In this document: piece after piece, positions 51,025-62,664 of the stretch
Layout: the number at the start of each line of letters is the position of its first letter
Numbering within the stretch: the stretch's first letter is position 1
Source: Niebla homalea
Taxonomy: Eukaryota > Ascomycota > Lecanoromycetes > Lecanorales > Ramalinaceae
Reading direction: 5' to 3'
Assembly: GCA_019925105.1 (NCBI GenBank)
Contig: JAHGAU010000012.1
Coordinates: forward strand, 744,001 to 808,000
DNA: 64,000 nt
Program-made: the position numbers and the translations under genes
Notes under the pieces: generated by a model
Databases searched by the model: none
Told to the model about the DNA's origin: nothing
The model's input: only the letters and a program-made list of their open reading frames with translations

Positions 51025-54000
51025 ATGTCAGCGCTCACCAGTCTTGACCCGACAGGCACCCTTTCCGCTGCAGGTAAGTCGATCTCAGAGACCTGTCGTC
51101 CAACTCTTTGGACGTTCTGGGAGTTTGTATACTACCCCTTTTGGTCGATGTCGTGGGAGTTTCGTATCTGAAGACGCAGGACTGACTTCACCTTCTACTT
51201 AGCCTCTGCTGTCGGGTTTGTCACAGCTGTTCTTCGGTTCGCCCCGGCTTTAAAAAAGGCTTCGGACTCGATAGGCACTGGTAACGCGGTGTCAAATGCC
51301 GCTGGTGCTCCACTTCAGCATACCAACAGCGGAGGGATAAACCTTGCAAGCAAAGACCCAGAACGAGAGAGAAGGGCCTATGAGACCGTCAATTGTATGC
51401 TTCCTGGGCCAAGTATATCAGTGCAATCACATGGGCCTGACCTGCTTGACAGATGTCCTCCGAGAATTTGGGAACCGAGTATGCGCTGCAGGTAAGTAGA
51501 GCTTTCCCTCACTTTTTCAACAACGTCTTGCAGATCTTGAGAGGCGTTTTCTCCGATTCCATCTATGTCTGGAGAGTTGTATACTGCATCAAGAAATACG
51601 GAATGCTCACTCTGCGTCTTACCTAGGCCTGGTGGACGAGCATGCCTTGACACGGGCACTGACTGCAGCGACCAATCATATCGAGGTCAATCTCTTCTCT
51701 GGTGATGCGAACAGATTGTTCGAATCCTTGACGGCCAAATTGGCAGACCCTATCCTGGTCAACAGCGTCTTCACGTCAATCTACTTGTTCGGGGCACTGG
51801 CGGCAGAACTTAGCTCTAGCTTGCCCAATTACAAGGATACTTATGTACCTGTTGACAGGATGCTGGTGCACCAGCTCTTCTTGGCCGCCATTGGTGACGG
51901 TGCATTCAGGGAGAATCGGAGCGCAAATCTGGACGCATATCAAACCCTAGCTTACACCGCAGGACTGTTAAGGCCCACGGATATTGGCTATTCTACTTTT
52001 CCGGGCTTTCCTTCGTTGCAGCCGTCTTCGTACTCGAGTAAATCTTTCAGTGACGTACGCAGTAACAAGTCAGTATATGAGAAACTTGTCAAACATTTTG
52101 ATCGGTATGGATTTCCACAGCCTACTCCGCAACGGCAATCACAAGTTGGCGCTATCCGGGACTGGCGCTTTTTGCACGGGGAAAGCAACTCGAAAAGCTT
52201 CGATGTGGAAAGAGCGGACAAAAACATCGGTGAGAACTTTGGGAGAGTCCTGCACTGGTTGGTCTGTTCGGCGGATAGGATGCCCCCCGGACAGGCCGTA
52301 ATTGGTTATCATGATCAACATATCGAGTTAATCAAATGGATTGGCGGACGGATGGGCTTTGTGATATTAGCTCCAGCAGTGGATTTGGTCATGACAGGCA
52401 ACCATGCGGCGATGGACACAAGATTGAGGGCAACACTCAACAATTGGGTCATTCTCATGTCGTGCGAGCAGGCCAGACTTGCTAGGCAGGTTTCCATCAA
52501 CAAGTGGATCGAGGACAGGGAGCGCGCTGCTCAGCAGATCCGTAAAATGCAAGCATCACAGAACGCAACCAATCAGGCGCCAAATGCGGGCAACGTCCAG
52601 AGGAAGCCCTCCGTCACATCTTCTCCTCCGCCTTCTGCTGAGCAGCCTTATCAACAATCGACGAGGCCGCTTCACACGACATCTCCTCCACCCTCCGCTC
52701 AGCACCCGTATCAACAACCCACGAGGCTGCCCAACACGACGACTCCCCCGCCCTTCGCTCAGCACCCTTATTCACCTTCGACGAGGCCGCCAACCATGAT
52801 GTCTCGTCCATCCGTCACCCCGCAGGCAAATCAGGCCCCCATGAGGTAAGTAAATCTCCGAGGCGATCCTCGTAGCTTTCACCAATGTCTGGATGACTTG
52901 CATCATATATGGTAAAGCTGACTCCACGTTTCTATTGGGGTCAGTATATTTTGGTGGCATATCCCTAGTTCCCCGAATATTGTGCGAACTCTCCAATCGG
53001 TAAAGCAATACTGACTCTGTCTTTCTGTATTTCGCTTAGGCCGCCCAGCACAACAGCCATGCCGCAGCCCGTACAAAGCTCAGTCGTGGAGCAATTCAAT
53101 AAGATCAATAATTGGTTCAATAACGGATTGAAGCCTCAGTGTCAGGGACTTCTGAGGGCACCTCCACCGGACCGTAAAGCACTTGATGCTGAACGTACGC
53201 GATTGATACGTTTGGCGGAAGAAGAGGTCATCTATAAGCTGGATGCCTTGCAAATTCCAGAAGGAACCCAAGGACGGGAGAAGCGAAAGGCCGTCATCAT
53301 GCAAGCGCAGAGCATGATCTCCGCCCTCGAGGCTGTTGGACCGCCTCTCGCACCCCATGTTTTATCCTCGCAGTCCAAGCCTGCGTTCATGCCGCTTCCA
53401 TCCGCTGAAATCGATAAGAAGCCATCAGCGCCTTCAACCCAGGCTTCTCCTGTAGTAGCGCAGCCCTCTGTGGCTGGCGGTATGACTGATGCTAAACCAC
53501 CTCTGATGACCTCTGCAGCAGAAGTCAGCTCGCTCCCATCTGCCTCGACTTTGACGTCTCCCACAATTTCCCCGCCCCCATATTCACCAGGAACGTCTCC
53601 CGCTGGTTCAACAAGCACGACAACATCCGGATTTCCCTTCCATGAAAAGCGAAATACGGTGATACGCCGCAGAGCACCTCCTCCGCCACGGACTGCAAGA
53701 GCGCTTTACGATTTTGAACCAGACGAAGAGGAGGACAACGACGATGAGCTTGCGTTCAAAGAAGGTGACATTCTGGAAATCACCGCGAAGAGTGCAGACT
53801 TAGAGGCTGAAGGATGGTGCAAAGCCAGGATCAAGGGGACGAGAAAGGTTGGACTTGCGCCTTTAGAGTATCTTGAGATGCTTGTCCCTGCACCTCAGCT
53901 GTCAAGCCATACATCAGCACCGGGCGCTTCTGCCAGTCCAAGCCACGTCACAGGTGCAAGTATCAGCAAACCTCCTGATCCAAGTCAATCGCAGATTGGA

Positions 54001-55089
54001 ATCGCTCCTCAAATGACTCCTGGACCTCAGGGCCCGCAGAATGTAGCACAATCATCGATAGAGGGGAACATTTCCATCCAGAACGGGCCGTCCGTCTCGA
54101 GCAGTATAGTGGACCCAGGTAAACCTCCAATCACACATACGGCTTCAAATCAAACTTATGCGCCAACCTACACTTACGCTCCAGCCACTAGCAATGTATC
54201 CGGAAGTGCTGCAGCCAACGTGGTTCAGGATGCTCAGCAACCAGCTGAGACACATACTCAGACGCAGACCGTGCAAGAGCAGCAACAACCAGATGCAGAT
54301 CAGGATGACGGCAACGGCAATAGCCAAAGCCACACCCAATCATCTAACGAGGCCGACCCCAGCTCTTCAAATACTTCAAACAATGCAGGAACTGCAGATC
54401 AATCAAGCGAAAACCAGGGCCAAGGATCCAACCATGACTCCAACGACAATTCGAACCGGACAGCCCATGCCTCCGACCGTGACTCCGATCAGAATACCAC
54501 AAATCAACCATTACAAACCTCGAGCGACCAATCACAGAATGGCACCTCTTACAACGACCCGAACAACGCCAACTCCACTTACAACACCACCTACGACGAC
54601 ACCTACACAACCACGAACACAACAACCACCAACGATTCCTACCTCTCCGACCCCCTGTTCCCTCCAGCAACAGACCTCTCCGCCTTCGGCGGCGGCTTCG
54701 AACCCTACACCGACACCACGCCGGTCGCCCCGATCACCTCCTCAACCGACCCCTACTTCGATTCCTCTTTCCTCAGCGCCTCCAACTTCACCTCCCCGCT
54801 CACACCCCCTGTCATCAACGAGAGCTTGGACAGCTTCGATGCTCCTGCCTCGACGAGTCCATTTGCTGCTACTACCACAAGCCCCTTTGTAGCGGGCGCC
54901 GTACCCATGGATAATACTAATGGTGGCTTGACGAACCCGTTCGCCAGTATGGCTGCGCCGTCGTCGATGGGGGATTATCTGGAGGTGGACGATTCGACGG
55001 TGGTGGTCACCAGTCAGCAGAACCTGGATGGCAGTTCGAGTTGGGAGGCGACCGAGGTTGACGATTCGACATTCTATGATCTGGAATGA
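51025..55089 (+). CDS. Large SH3-domain protein with Gln/Asn/Thr-rich low-complexity region
   Basis: Exons 51025-51073, 51203-51394, 51453-51491, 51534-52845 and 53040-55089 give 1213 aa with introns of 129, 58, 42 and 194 bases. Residues 1-500 form an unrecognised, apparently folded region (AVGFVTAVLRFAPALKK, later LARQVSINKWIEDRERA). Three imperfect repeats of a PPPxAxxPYQQ type follow (about residues 470-530). A single SH3 domain is clear (ARALYDFEPDEEEDNDDELAF, GDILEITAKS, EGWCKARI, GLAPLEYLEML). Downstream is a 300-residue Ser/Thr/Asn/Gln-rich stretch of prion-like composition, then a Phe/Pro-containing acidic tail ending DDSTFYDLE. The last intron (GTAAGT...CTTAG) joins in frame, which is why I treat it as one gene; two adjacent genes cannot be excluded. 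Actin or endocytic adaptors often look like this, but no specific family could be named. Confidence 0.65.
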
Positions 55090-55443
55090 TGGGACACATC
55101 TGCTCGTGGGGACGTGAGAGCGGGACTGCGTTACGTTGGTATGTTGCTCTTCTCTGGATGCGTTATGACGGAGGATGCTGTGATGTTACTGTCCTACAAT
55201 GCGGTAGAAAAAGATCTCAGTTGGTGAATTGTGAATAATATATAGCCTGATCCAAACTTAGTGGGGATATCATCATGCTTTTTTTGTTACAATGTCAAAA
55301 GCAACTTTGAATATGTACAATGATGACCTCGAATATATACTTTGGGTTACCGTCATCCGTTGCTGCTCAGATCCGTTCGTCATATACAACCATGAAACGC
55401 GGAACTGTAGCCAAATCATCAGATCGTTGTTCCAAAGTTCACT
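55090..55443. other. Convergent 3' region
   Basis: About 350 bases between two convergent genes, rich in A/T near 55220-55330, as expected for 3' untranslated regions. Nothing else seen. Confidence 0.45.
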
Positions 55444-58284
55444 TCAAAAAGCACCGCCCTGCCTGCTAACAATATTTATATCGAAATCCTCCTGCATCCC
55501 TGCCATTCTGCCCACCAGACAATTCATTCTGTACAGCACCTCTCCATTGGGCAAACGTTCCCGATGCTCGACCAAATGCGTCATAAACGCGGTCACCCCC
55601 TGAAACGTCGGCGTCGGCCTCCCTTCGGCACAGCAAAAAATGCAACCAAAGTTGGCCTTTGTTGGATCGGGCATCACATCCTTGGAAGGGACATGGCTCT
55701 TGAACAGAAATTCCCACCGGAACTGGATCCCCTCCACCAATTTAAACACCCGCATGTCGAATCCGTGGTGCGCGTTCTTGTTGGTGGCGACGTACCGCCC
55801 TTCAAATTTGCACTGCTTGCACTGCAGATATTTGGTTGCGTTGTACATGCCGCCTGGACGCACCCTTTCTTCGATGGCTTTCTTGCGGTCGCCAATCTGT
55901 TGCCGCCAGGCGCCCTTACAGAACCCGGCGTAGCCGTTGTATTCGCTTGGGAGGAGGTCTTTGGGGTTTATGGAACTAATGGAGCGAGTGGAGGACAGGA
56001 CCTCGATATGCGGATTGGAGTGATTCGATCCATGGGTAGGGGCTCTACGGATGGAGTCCATGGAGACCTTGGTGCGATCCGTGGGGACGCGGGAAGGGGA
56101 AGACTCCGGCGCGACTGGGCTTGTTGGTCTTCGGCTACGGATACTGCTGGCTGGGCTGCGAAGACTGGCCGTGGCAGCGACCTGCTGTTTGTCATATTGG
56201 GCTTGGTAGGCCGGTTGCTGATCGAGGCTATAGAAAGAGCTGCGCGTCGTACCAATCGAGTCATTCGTTGATGGCGGTTTTGAATAGCCTGAATACTGGT
56301 CCTCCCGTGCGGATGCAATGTACTGCTCTACAAGAGGATTTTCACGTGTTTCAGGCACCATTTCTACCTTTTTGCGGCGGAAGCCAAGGAATCCCGTTTT
56401 CTCAGTGGTCGTGGCTATTGGCTTGTACTGGCTATTGCTGGAGCTGCTACGAGTCTCAGAGCTGAAGCGGCTGGTGGAACCTTTCGAGCTTTCCCGCTGA
56501 TGGTTGGATATTGGTACCGATGATGCCGCAGATGGCTGACGCTGATCGGTAGGCGTTTGAGCGTGAGGCTGCAGTTGCCTTTGAGGGGAAAGACGAGGAT
56601 GATTCATACTAGGAGCTGGCTGACTTATAGATGGCGTTGAGACTTGCTGAGTTGGATACTGAACCGATTGCTGCCGGGGGTGTGGGTGCTGGATTGGTGG
56701 CGATTGGGACGGGGGCGATTGGGGCAAAGAGTATTGCAAAGCTGAAGCTTCGCTCTGCGCGTTTGGAACACCAATCACGGGGTTGTAGACCGGTTGACCA
56801 GGGTGGATCGCAAAATTTGGATGAACGAACGACGATTGCGAGCCTGCCAGAGGAGGGCGCTGGTTCTGCTGTGGCGGGTATGGATGTTCAGCAGGAAGCT
56901 GCATTGTCTGACCGCAAGAATTCACCGAAGAGCCTGGTAGAGCAATGGAGCGTTGTTGAGTCGATACTTGTTGGTCAAGAAATCCTTGAAGTGCTTGGAT
57001 TTGCGAGTATACAGGGCTTATAGAAGAGGCTAACGGACTCTGTAGGGGCTGTTGATGCAGATGGTGCTGCTGTTGTAGAGACGGTTCTGAGGGTGCTTGG
57101 ACTTGTGTTACGGGTCTTGAATCAGAGTATGGCGAATGCGGCGGAGTTAGGGGACCAGAATTTGGCCTCATGCCAGATTGGGAGAAGGAGGAATCCGGGT
57201 CACCCTGATCCAGGGATATCGAGGTTGAAGGCGAGGCAAGGACCATACCGCCAGGTTGAGCAGCATATGGATCTGCAGGGATTGTCGGTAGAGCAGGGGC
57301 TGAGGACTGTGGTCGCTGATCATGAATCCCTGGTACGTTTAACGGGGCGGGTGTCAGATTCTGTATTGGGCCTGAGGTGACGATTCGCTGTTGCAATTGC
57401 ATGAGAATGAGGACGCAGCGGTCTTGCGATGAGTCTGACACGTCTTGGAGGGCTGCAAAATCGACGAAGGTATCTTGGTGTAGGTTGAGTTTAAGGTTGG
57501 CAACGACTTGTGTCCGTAGATGGCTTATGAGATCTCTCAAAGCATCACGTGCCATTTCTGAAGGACGGATGAGTATCTATACTTTTGTGAGAATGTACGA
57601 TTGGTACATACGATCTCCGTTGGCGAAAGTCTCGCCAAAGCGTCGGGAGTCACGGTCATACTGTGCCCGTACTGTTCCCTCCCCTCGAACCAATGATTGC
57701 TCCAAGTCTTGCGTCGTCTCATCTAGTTGAGGGGCTTGTCTAGTGGCTTTCTTCGCTCTCCTCTTTGCCTTGATTTGCTGCACCAATTCGAATCCTTGTT
57801 GGTATGTCGAGCATACCGTAGCGATGCAGTCACGAACTGCCAGAATTACTAGGGGCCTTGTTAGCAGTGTCATCATCATCTCCTCGCCATATCCTCGTCA
57901 TATTTAGGATGCAGCAGATGATTGAAACGAACCTGATCCTGACATCGTTTGCTCGCCTAGATCTTCAGACCATTCCGAGAGGCTTGAAGGAGTCTGTAAC
58001 TGCCTTGACCAGCTCTGCCAGCCCTGTGGCTGTACAGCATGTGGTGGGTTCTCAAGGGTTATCAGACTGCTGGGGTCCGGTATGTACTCTCCACCGCACT
58101 CGAAAGGTTGGCGAGATGTGACAGAAGCTGTGGAACTGTCCGTATAAGCAGCAATGAGGGATGATAGAAGAGAAGCATTAGAGCCACGTTGGTGCGGAGA
58201 TTGATGGTCAATGAACAGGTCAAGGCTGGATATTTGGGCAGGTGCTGGGGGGTTGTTGCGGGGGTTAACGGTCTCGATCTTCAT
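55444..58284 (-). CDS. 900-aa protein with C-terminal Cys-pair/His motif, function unknown
   Basis: Exons (complement) 55444-57557, 57612-57848 and 57933-58284 with introns of 54 and 84 bases. I do not recognise the family name. Residues 1-117 are polar. Residues about 118-240 form a helical region with many Leu/Val (VRDCIATVCSTYQQGFELVQQ; later ALRDLISHLRTQVVANLKLNL), which looks folded. A long Gln/Pro/Ser-rich low-complexity region follows. The C-terminal ~180 residues are non-repetitive: YAGFCKGAWRQQIGDRKKA, YLQCKQCKFEGR, FLFKSHVP, FGCIFCCAEGR and FMTHLVEHR. The order CxxC...CxxC...HxxxH suggests a zinc-binding domain. Splice junctions keep frame and phase. A scaffold or regulatory role is inference only. 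Confidence 0.68.
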
Positions 58285-59079
58285 TGCAGATGGCCGAGGC
58301 GGGCCCCTGGCTCCGCAGCCAATCCCGGAACGTAGAGAGAGCAAGCTTAAAAAGCCACAGGCTGCACGCTAGGCTCTTACAGATGCAGGTTGAAGATCCT
58401 TATCCAAACGAGGAAGGCTACCAGACCGGGATGATGGGATCTGCATTCGACATTGCATCTGAGACTTCCGGAATCATTTATTGCGGCTTGCTGCATGCCT
58501 TTCTTCTTGCAGCGCACACCCCCGGGGAATCCACTCCTTTTTGACTTTCAAGCGATTCCACACAGATCTCACCGATCTTGAGGCACGCATTCTTCATCTC
58601 CCGACGTCATGTCTTTGCCTTCCAACTTCCCATGTCATTCAGGATCAAACGTTGCGTCGACCCTTCACATACCTGACTTCTGCAGAATTATGGCGAATCA
58701 CTTTCGGAGGTGCTCAAGAGCGCCCGAGGAGGTCCACAAAGAACGCAGCTTTGGCGCCCTCAGCGATTTACCCATCAACCTGTGTTGGACAGCTCGCGTA
58801 AACGTTACTGTTCCCTCGCAGTAATTGGGCACCACTTGCCAGGCGCCCGTTCTTGATGATTCTGTGAATGTTGCCATCATCAATCCGCATGGCAGTCAAT
58901 GCTTCGGAAGTCCGTATTTCGACACAATGCGGATGCGTGGTTACCACATGTTCTTGTCGTCCGGCCATCCAACCTCTGAAGGCAATAGATTCCCATTTCG
59001 TGTAGTCGAAGCTTCTGGAGCTTTCAGTTGCAAGGCGTTGCGGTTATAGTGCTCCAGCTGCGGACTGAATAAGGAGAAC
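58285..59079. other. Intergenic between the 900-aa gene and the Rab gene
   Basis: About 800 bases holding the promoter of the unknown gene and the Rab 3' region. Short frames on both strands are not convincing. Confidence 0.45.
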
Positions 59080-60037
59080 TCAGCAGCAGCCTCTCCTTCG
59101 TCTCCGTGCATTCGGCTCGCTCCCTTCTCCGCCTGCATCACCCATACCAATATTTGGCGTCGGGAGACCGAGCCAACTCCTCCTCTTGTCACCGTAGCCC
59201 ACTCGAAAGCTGCCTTGGCCATTCGCACCTTGGCCTACGAAATAGCCGCCTTGGCTACTCTTTCCTGATGCAGCCGACCCCATTGCTTGGGCCACCAGCT
59301 CGGCCTCAGCCTTCTTCTGTTTCTGGTCGACCAACTTCCGGGTGATGACACGGAAGACTTCTTCTATACCTTCTCCCGAGCTTGCACTGATTTCGTGAGA
59401 GCAGTCCCACGCGATATCCTGAGTCCAGAAGCCGCTGCTCCTTTTGCTGGTCCCGTCGAGGCTTTTCATTCCACTGTCGCTGGCACTTCCAATCACTGGT
59501 TCTGCGAACTTGTCGGGGAACAAATTCTCGGCAACAAAGGCATTACACCGCTCAAAGGCGACCTTCCTCAAGCCCGGATTGGCTGCTACAACATCACTCT
59601 TGGTCCCCACCACGTGGATGATGACATCTTCGCCTAGATTGTCCTTCATTTCCTTGAGCCAGCGACCCATCTCCTCGAAGCTCTGCTCATCAATGATACT
59701 GTAGACGAGGAGTACGGCGCTCGCGCCGCGATAGTATAGTCGTGATATAGCGCGAAAGCGCTCTTGGCCAGCTGTATCCCATAACTGAAGACGGACAGTC
59801 GTCCCACTCTCCACATCAAGCACCTTCTTCACCAGGAAGGAAGCGCCGATGGTGGAAGCGATGGCGGGAGGGTTGAAAGTTCCTTTTACGTAGCGATGGA
59901 GAAGCGACGTCTTCCCGACTCCTGCCGATGATCAGATTGAATCCCAAAGTACAGTGAAGCTCGCGCCTCGCGACAGAAGGGTCGTAAGTACCTTGGGCGC
60001 CTAGAACGCAGATTTTGGCCTCGCAGCTGTTGGACAT
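59080..60037 (-). CDS. Rab-family GTPase, Rab24-like
   Basis: Exons (complement) 59080-59921 and 59992-60037 with a 70-base intron give 295 aa, longer than a typical Rab (about 200-220). It regulates vesicle or autophagic traffic by analogy. P-loop GAQGVGKTS (13-21) is split by the intron. The effector region is TIGASFLVKK, followed by WDTAGQERFRAISRLYYRGA. The base-binding motif is TKSD (122-125) rather than NKxD, and SASSG is near 194-197. The TKSD and TIGAxF features recall Rab24 more than other Rabs. A ~35-residue Ser/Lys-rich insert lies between G4 and G5, and a long Gly/Gln-rich C-terminal tail ends RRRRRGCC, a double prenylation site. Subfamily is uncertain. Confidence 0.85.
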
Positions 60038-60912
60038 GGTAGAAGAACTTTTCACGCGTGTATGTACGAGTAGCTAATGTTTGTTGATGCAGAAAAGAAA
60101 AAGGCAAGCACAGACGCAAAGACGCAAAGATGCAAGCAGAAGCGTAAGCAGACTGGGTATGAGTAAGAATAGATAGGCTGATGCAGATGACTGTTTGACT
60201 CGGTAAGAGATGGACGATACACGAAAGCTCAGCCCCTCAACCGCCCAATCATCTGACTCGAACGCTTTGCGACAAGGGGGGCGCGTGACGCGATGATCAA
60301 GACGCGAAGCTTATGCATCATACCATACGATCCTTGCGAAGTGTTCGTCGAGAGGACTGGTGGAACCCGCAGGAAAACATCGGATTTGGCCCAATTAAAA
60401 TTACCTTAAATTAGGACCGCTTATCTGAGTCTGGTGGGATCTGGTGGGTCTGGTGGGTCTGGTGGGGTTGTGAATTTATGAAACAGGTGTGGCCTTGGCG
60501 CTTTGTGGGTCCCCACGAGGTCAGTGTGTGGGAACCCCACGCTTTCGCCCCTTTTATCCGAGGTGGCGATTGACGAACCAACTTCAACGGTTCGACCTCT
60601 CTAGTTCGTAGTACTTCATTACTTCTTCCGCTGCGGGGATAACGTCGAGATGGTTGGGCCTCGGGATTCGATCTGGCAGGATTCACTCTTGTCACTCCTC
60701 TGTTCCTACAAGTTTTAGCTTAGGGTATAGGTAGTTTAGTCTTGTTTTTATATCCAGGATCTCTGTCATCGTTGTGCTTTTTGCCACCACAAGTCCCTTG
60801 CTCGTTCTGTTAACCATTTTTTCCATTTGCGCTCCGTCAATTTATATGAAAGATTCATTGCGCGCATCTCCCCGGCCTAGAAGTTTCCCCTTTTGGATAT
60901 TTTCAATCCGTC
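60038..60912. other. Divergent intergenic between Rab and cytochrome b2 genes
   Basis: About 875 bases between divergent starts. It contains a short tandem repeat at 60430-60466 and a few cagacgcaaa-like repeats near 60110-60135. Both promoters are presumed here. Confidence 0.45.
60430..60466. repeat. 9-bp tandem repeat (tctggtggg), about four copies
   Basis: Copies of tctggtggg, the first followed by an extra a, run head to tail in the promoter-side intergenic region upstream of the cytochrome b2 gene. G-rich on the + strand. Confidence 0.8.
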
Positions 60913-62525
60913 ATGAACCACGACACCCCGGACAAGCTCCCCAAGTCCCAGAAATGGTCTGGTGATGATGTCGGGAAGCACTCCACCGACAGTGACTGCT
61001 GGGTCATCATCCACGGCCGCGCCTACGACGTCACCGAGTTCAAGGCCGAACACCCCGGCGGCTCCAAGATCATCATGAAGTTCGCGGGTAAGGACGCGAC
61101 CGAGACTTATGATCCCATACATCCACCCGACACGCTGGACAAGTACCTTGCGAGGGAGAAGCATATGGGTGAGGTCAACATGGAGACGGTGGAGGTCGAG
61201 CATGAGGCCGATCCGGACGAGGATGAGCGCAAGGAGAGGATCAAGAGGATGCCCATCCTGGAGCAATGCTACAACCTCATGGACTTCGAGGCCGTGGCGA
61301 GGCGGGTGATGAAGAAGACGGCCTGGGCCTATTACAGCAGCGGCGCCGATGATGAGATCGTGAGTCGATTTCTTCTTCCTATCCCGCCATCCTGAATCCA
61401 CAACAAGGAAACCAGCTCTCCTGACCCGTGCTGTCTTTTGCACTTCCCCAGACCATGCGCGAGAACCACTCGGCCTACCACAAGATCTGGTTCCGCCCCC
61501 GCATCCTGCACGACGTCGAGACCATCGACCTCTCCACCACCATGCTCGACGCCAAAGTCGACATCCCCTTCTACGTCACCGCCACCGCCCTCGGCAAACT
61601 CGGCAACCCGGAGGGCGAGGTGATCCTCACGCGGGGCGCCCGCAAGCACAACGTCGTCCAGATGATCCCCACCCTGGCCTCTTGCTCCTTCGACGAGATC
61701 TGCGATGCCGCCGAAGGGTCCGGGCAGCCGCAGTGGCTGCAGTTGTACGTGAACAAGGACCGCGCCATCACTGAGCGGATCGTGAAGCACGCCGAGGCTC
61801 GAGGGGTCAAGGCTCTCTTCATCACCGTGGACGCGCCGCAGCTGGGCCGGCGGGAGAAGGACATGAGGAGCAAGTTCGACGATGTGGGGAGCAATGTGCA
61901 GGACACCGGGGGCAACAACGTGGACCGCTCGCAGGGGGCCGCGCGGGCCATCTCCTCCTTCATCGATCCGAGTCTGAGTTGGAAGGACATCCCCTGGTTC
62001 CAGTCCATCACGAAGATGCCCATCATTCTCAAGGGGGTCCAGCGCGTCGAGGACGTGCTTCGGGCGGTCGAGATGGGCGTCCAAGGGGTGGTGCTGTCGA
62101 ATCACGGGGGGAGGCAGCTCGATTTCGCGAGGTCGGGCATCGAGGTGTTGGCGGAGGTGATGCCCGTGCTGAGGGAAAGGGGGTGGCAGGATCGAATTGA
62201 GCTGTATGTGGATGGAGGGGTCAGGAGGGCAACCGATATCATAAAGGCGTTATGCCTCGGGGCGAAGGGCGTGGGCATTGGGCGGCCCTTCCTGTATGCA
62301 ATGAGTGCGTATGGGTTGCCGGGTGTGGACCGGGCAATGCAGCTGTTGAAGGATGAGATGACGATGAACATGCGGTTGATTGGCGCCTCCAGCGTTGATC
62401 AATTAGAGCCGGGCATGGTGGACACGAGAGGTCTCAGCATGCATAGCACGGGTGTACCGAGTGATACGTTGGGACTCAATGTTTACGATCCGCTGGTCAA
62501 TCCGGCGGAGAAGGCCAGGCTTTAG
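60913..62525 (+). CDS. CYB2: FMN-dependent L-lactate dehydrogenase, flavocytochrome b2 type
   Basis: Exons 60913-61359 and 61452-62525 with a 92-base intron give 506 aa. It oxidises L-lactate to pyruvate. An N-terminal cytochrome b5 domain has HPGG (haem His47) and a second His near 70. The FMN-binding alpha-hydroxy-acid oxidase domain follows, with DVETIDLSTTML, PFYVTATALGKLGNPEGEV, the LQLYVNKDR segment and LSNHGGRQLD with catalytic His367. A downstream YVDGGVRRATDIIKALCLGAKGVGIGRPFLY block binds FMN phosphate. True Cyb2 has a mitochondrial presequence; here the b5 domain begins near residue 12 and the first residues (MNHDTPDK) are not a targeting peptide, so a cytosolic paralogue is suspected. 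It is convergent with the ABC transporter gene. Confidence 0.9.
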
Positions 62526-62664
62526 GGGGAAGGATGGAGTCAGTCCTCATTCTTGGAGACATTCTTGGAGACGTGTATGTGTATATGTATGTCATGACTT
62601 GTCAGGAGGATCTGTTCCCGTTCCTGTGTACATAGAAAATGTTCAGATATCGACCTATCATAGC

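Noticed and set aside
52846..53039. Separate gene boundary between the N-terminal module and the SH3 part
   Set aside because: A GTAAGT donor and CTTAG acceptor join the two frames in matching phase and there is no stop in between once spliced, so one gene is the simpler reading. I keep moderate confidence.
60038..60912. tRNA-like GTTCGA-type sequence
   Set aside because: A ggttcgac near 60587 is not accompanied by a cloverleaf with matching acceptor and anticodon arms. No tRNA was found anywhere in the window by eye.
61332..62105. Long frame antisense to the cytochrome b2 gene
   Set aside because: Shadow of a GC-rich conserved exon; no recognisable domain.
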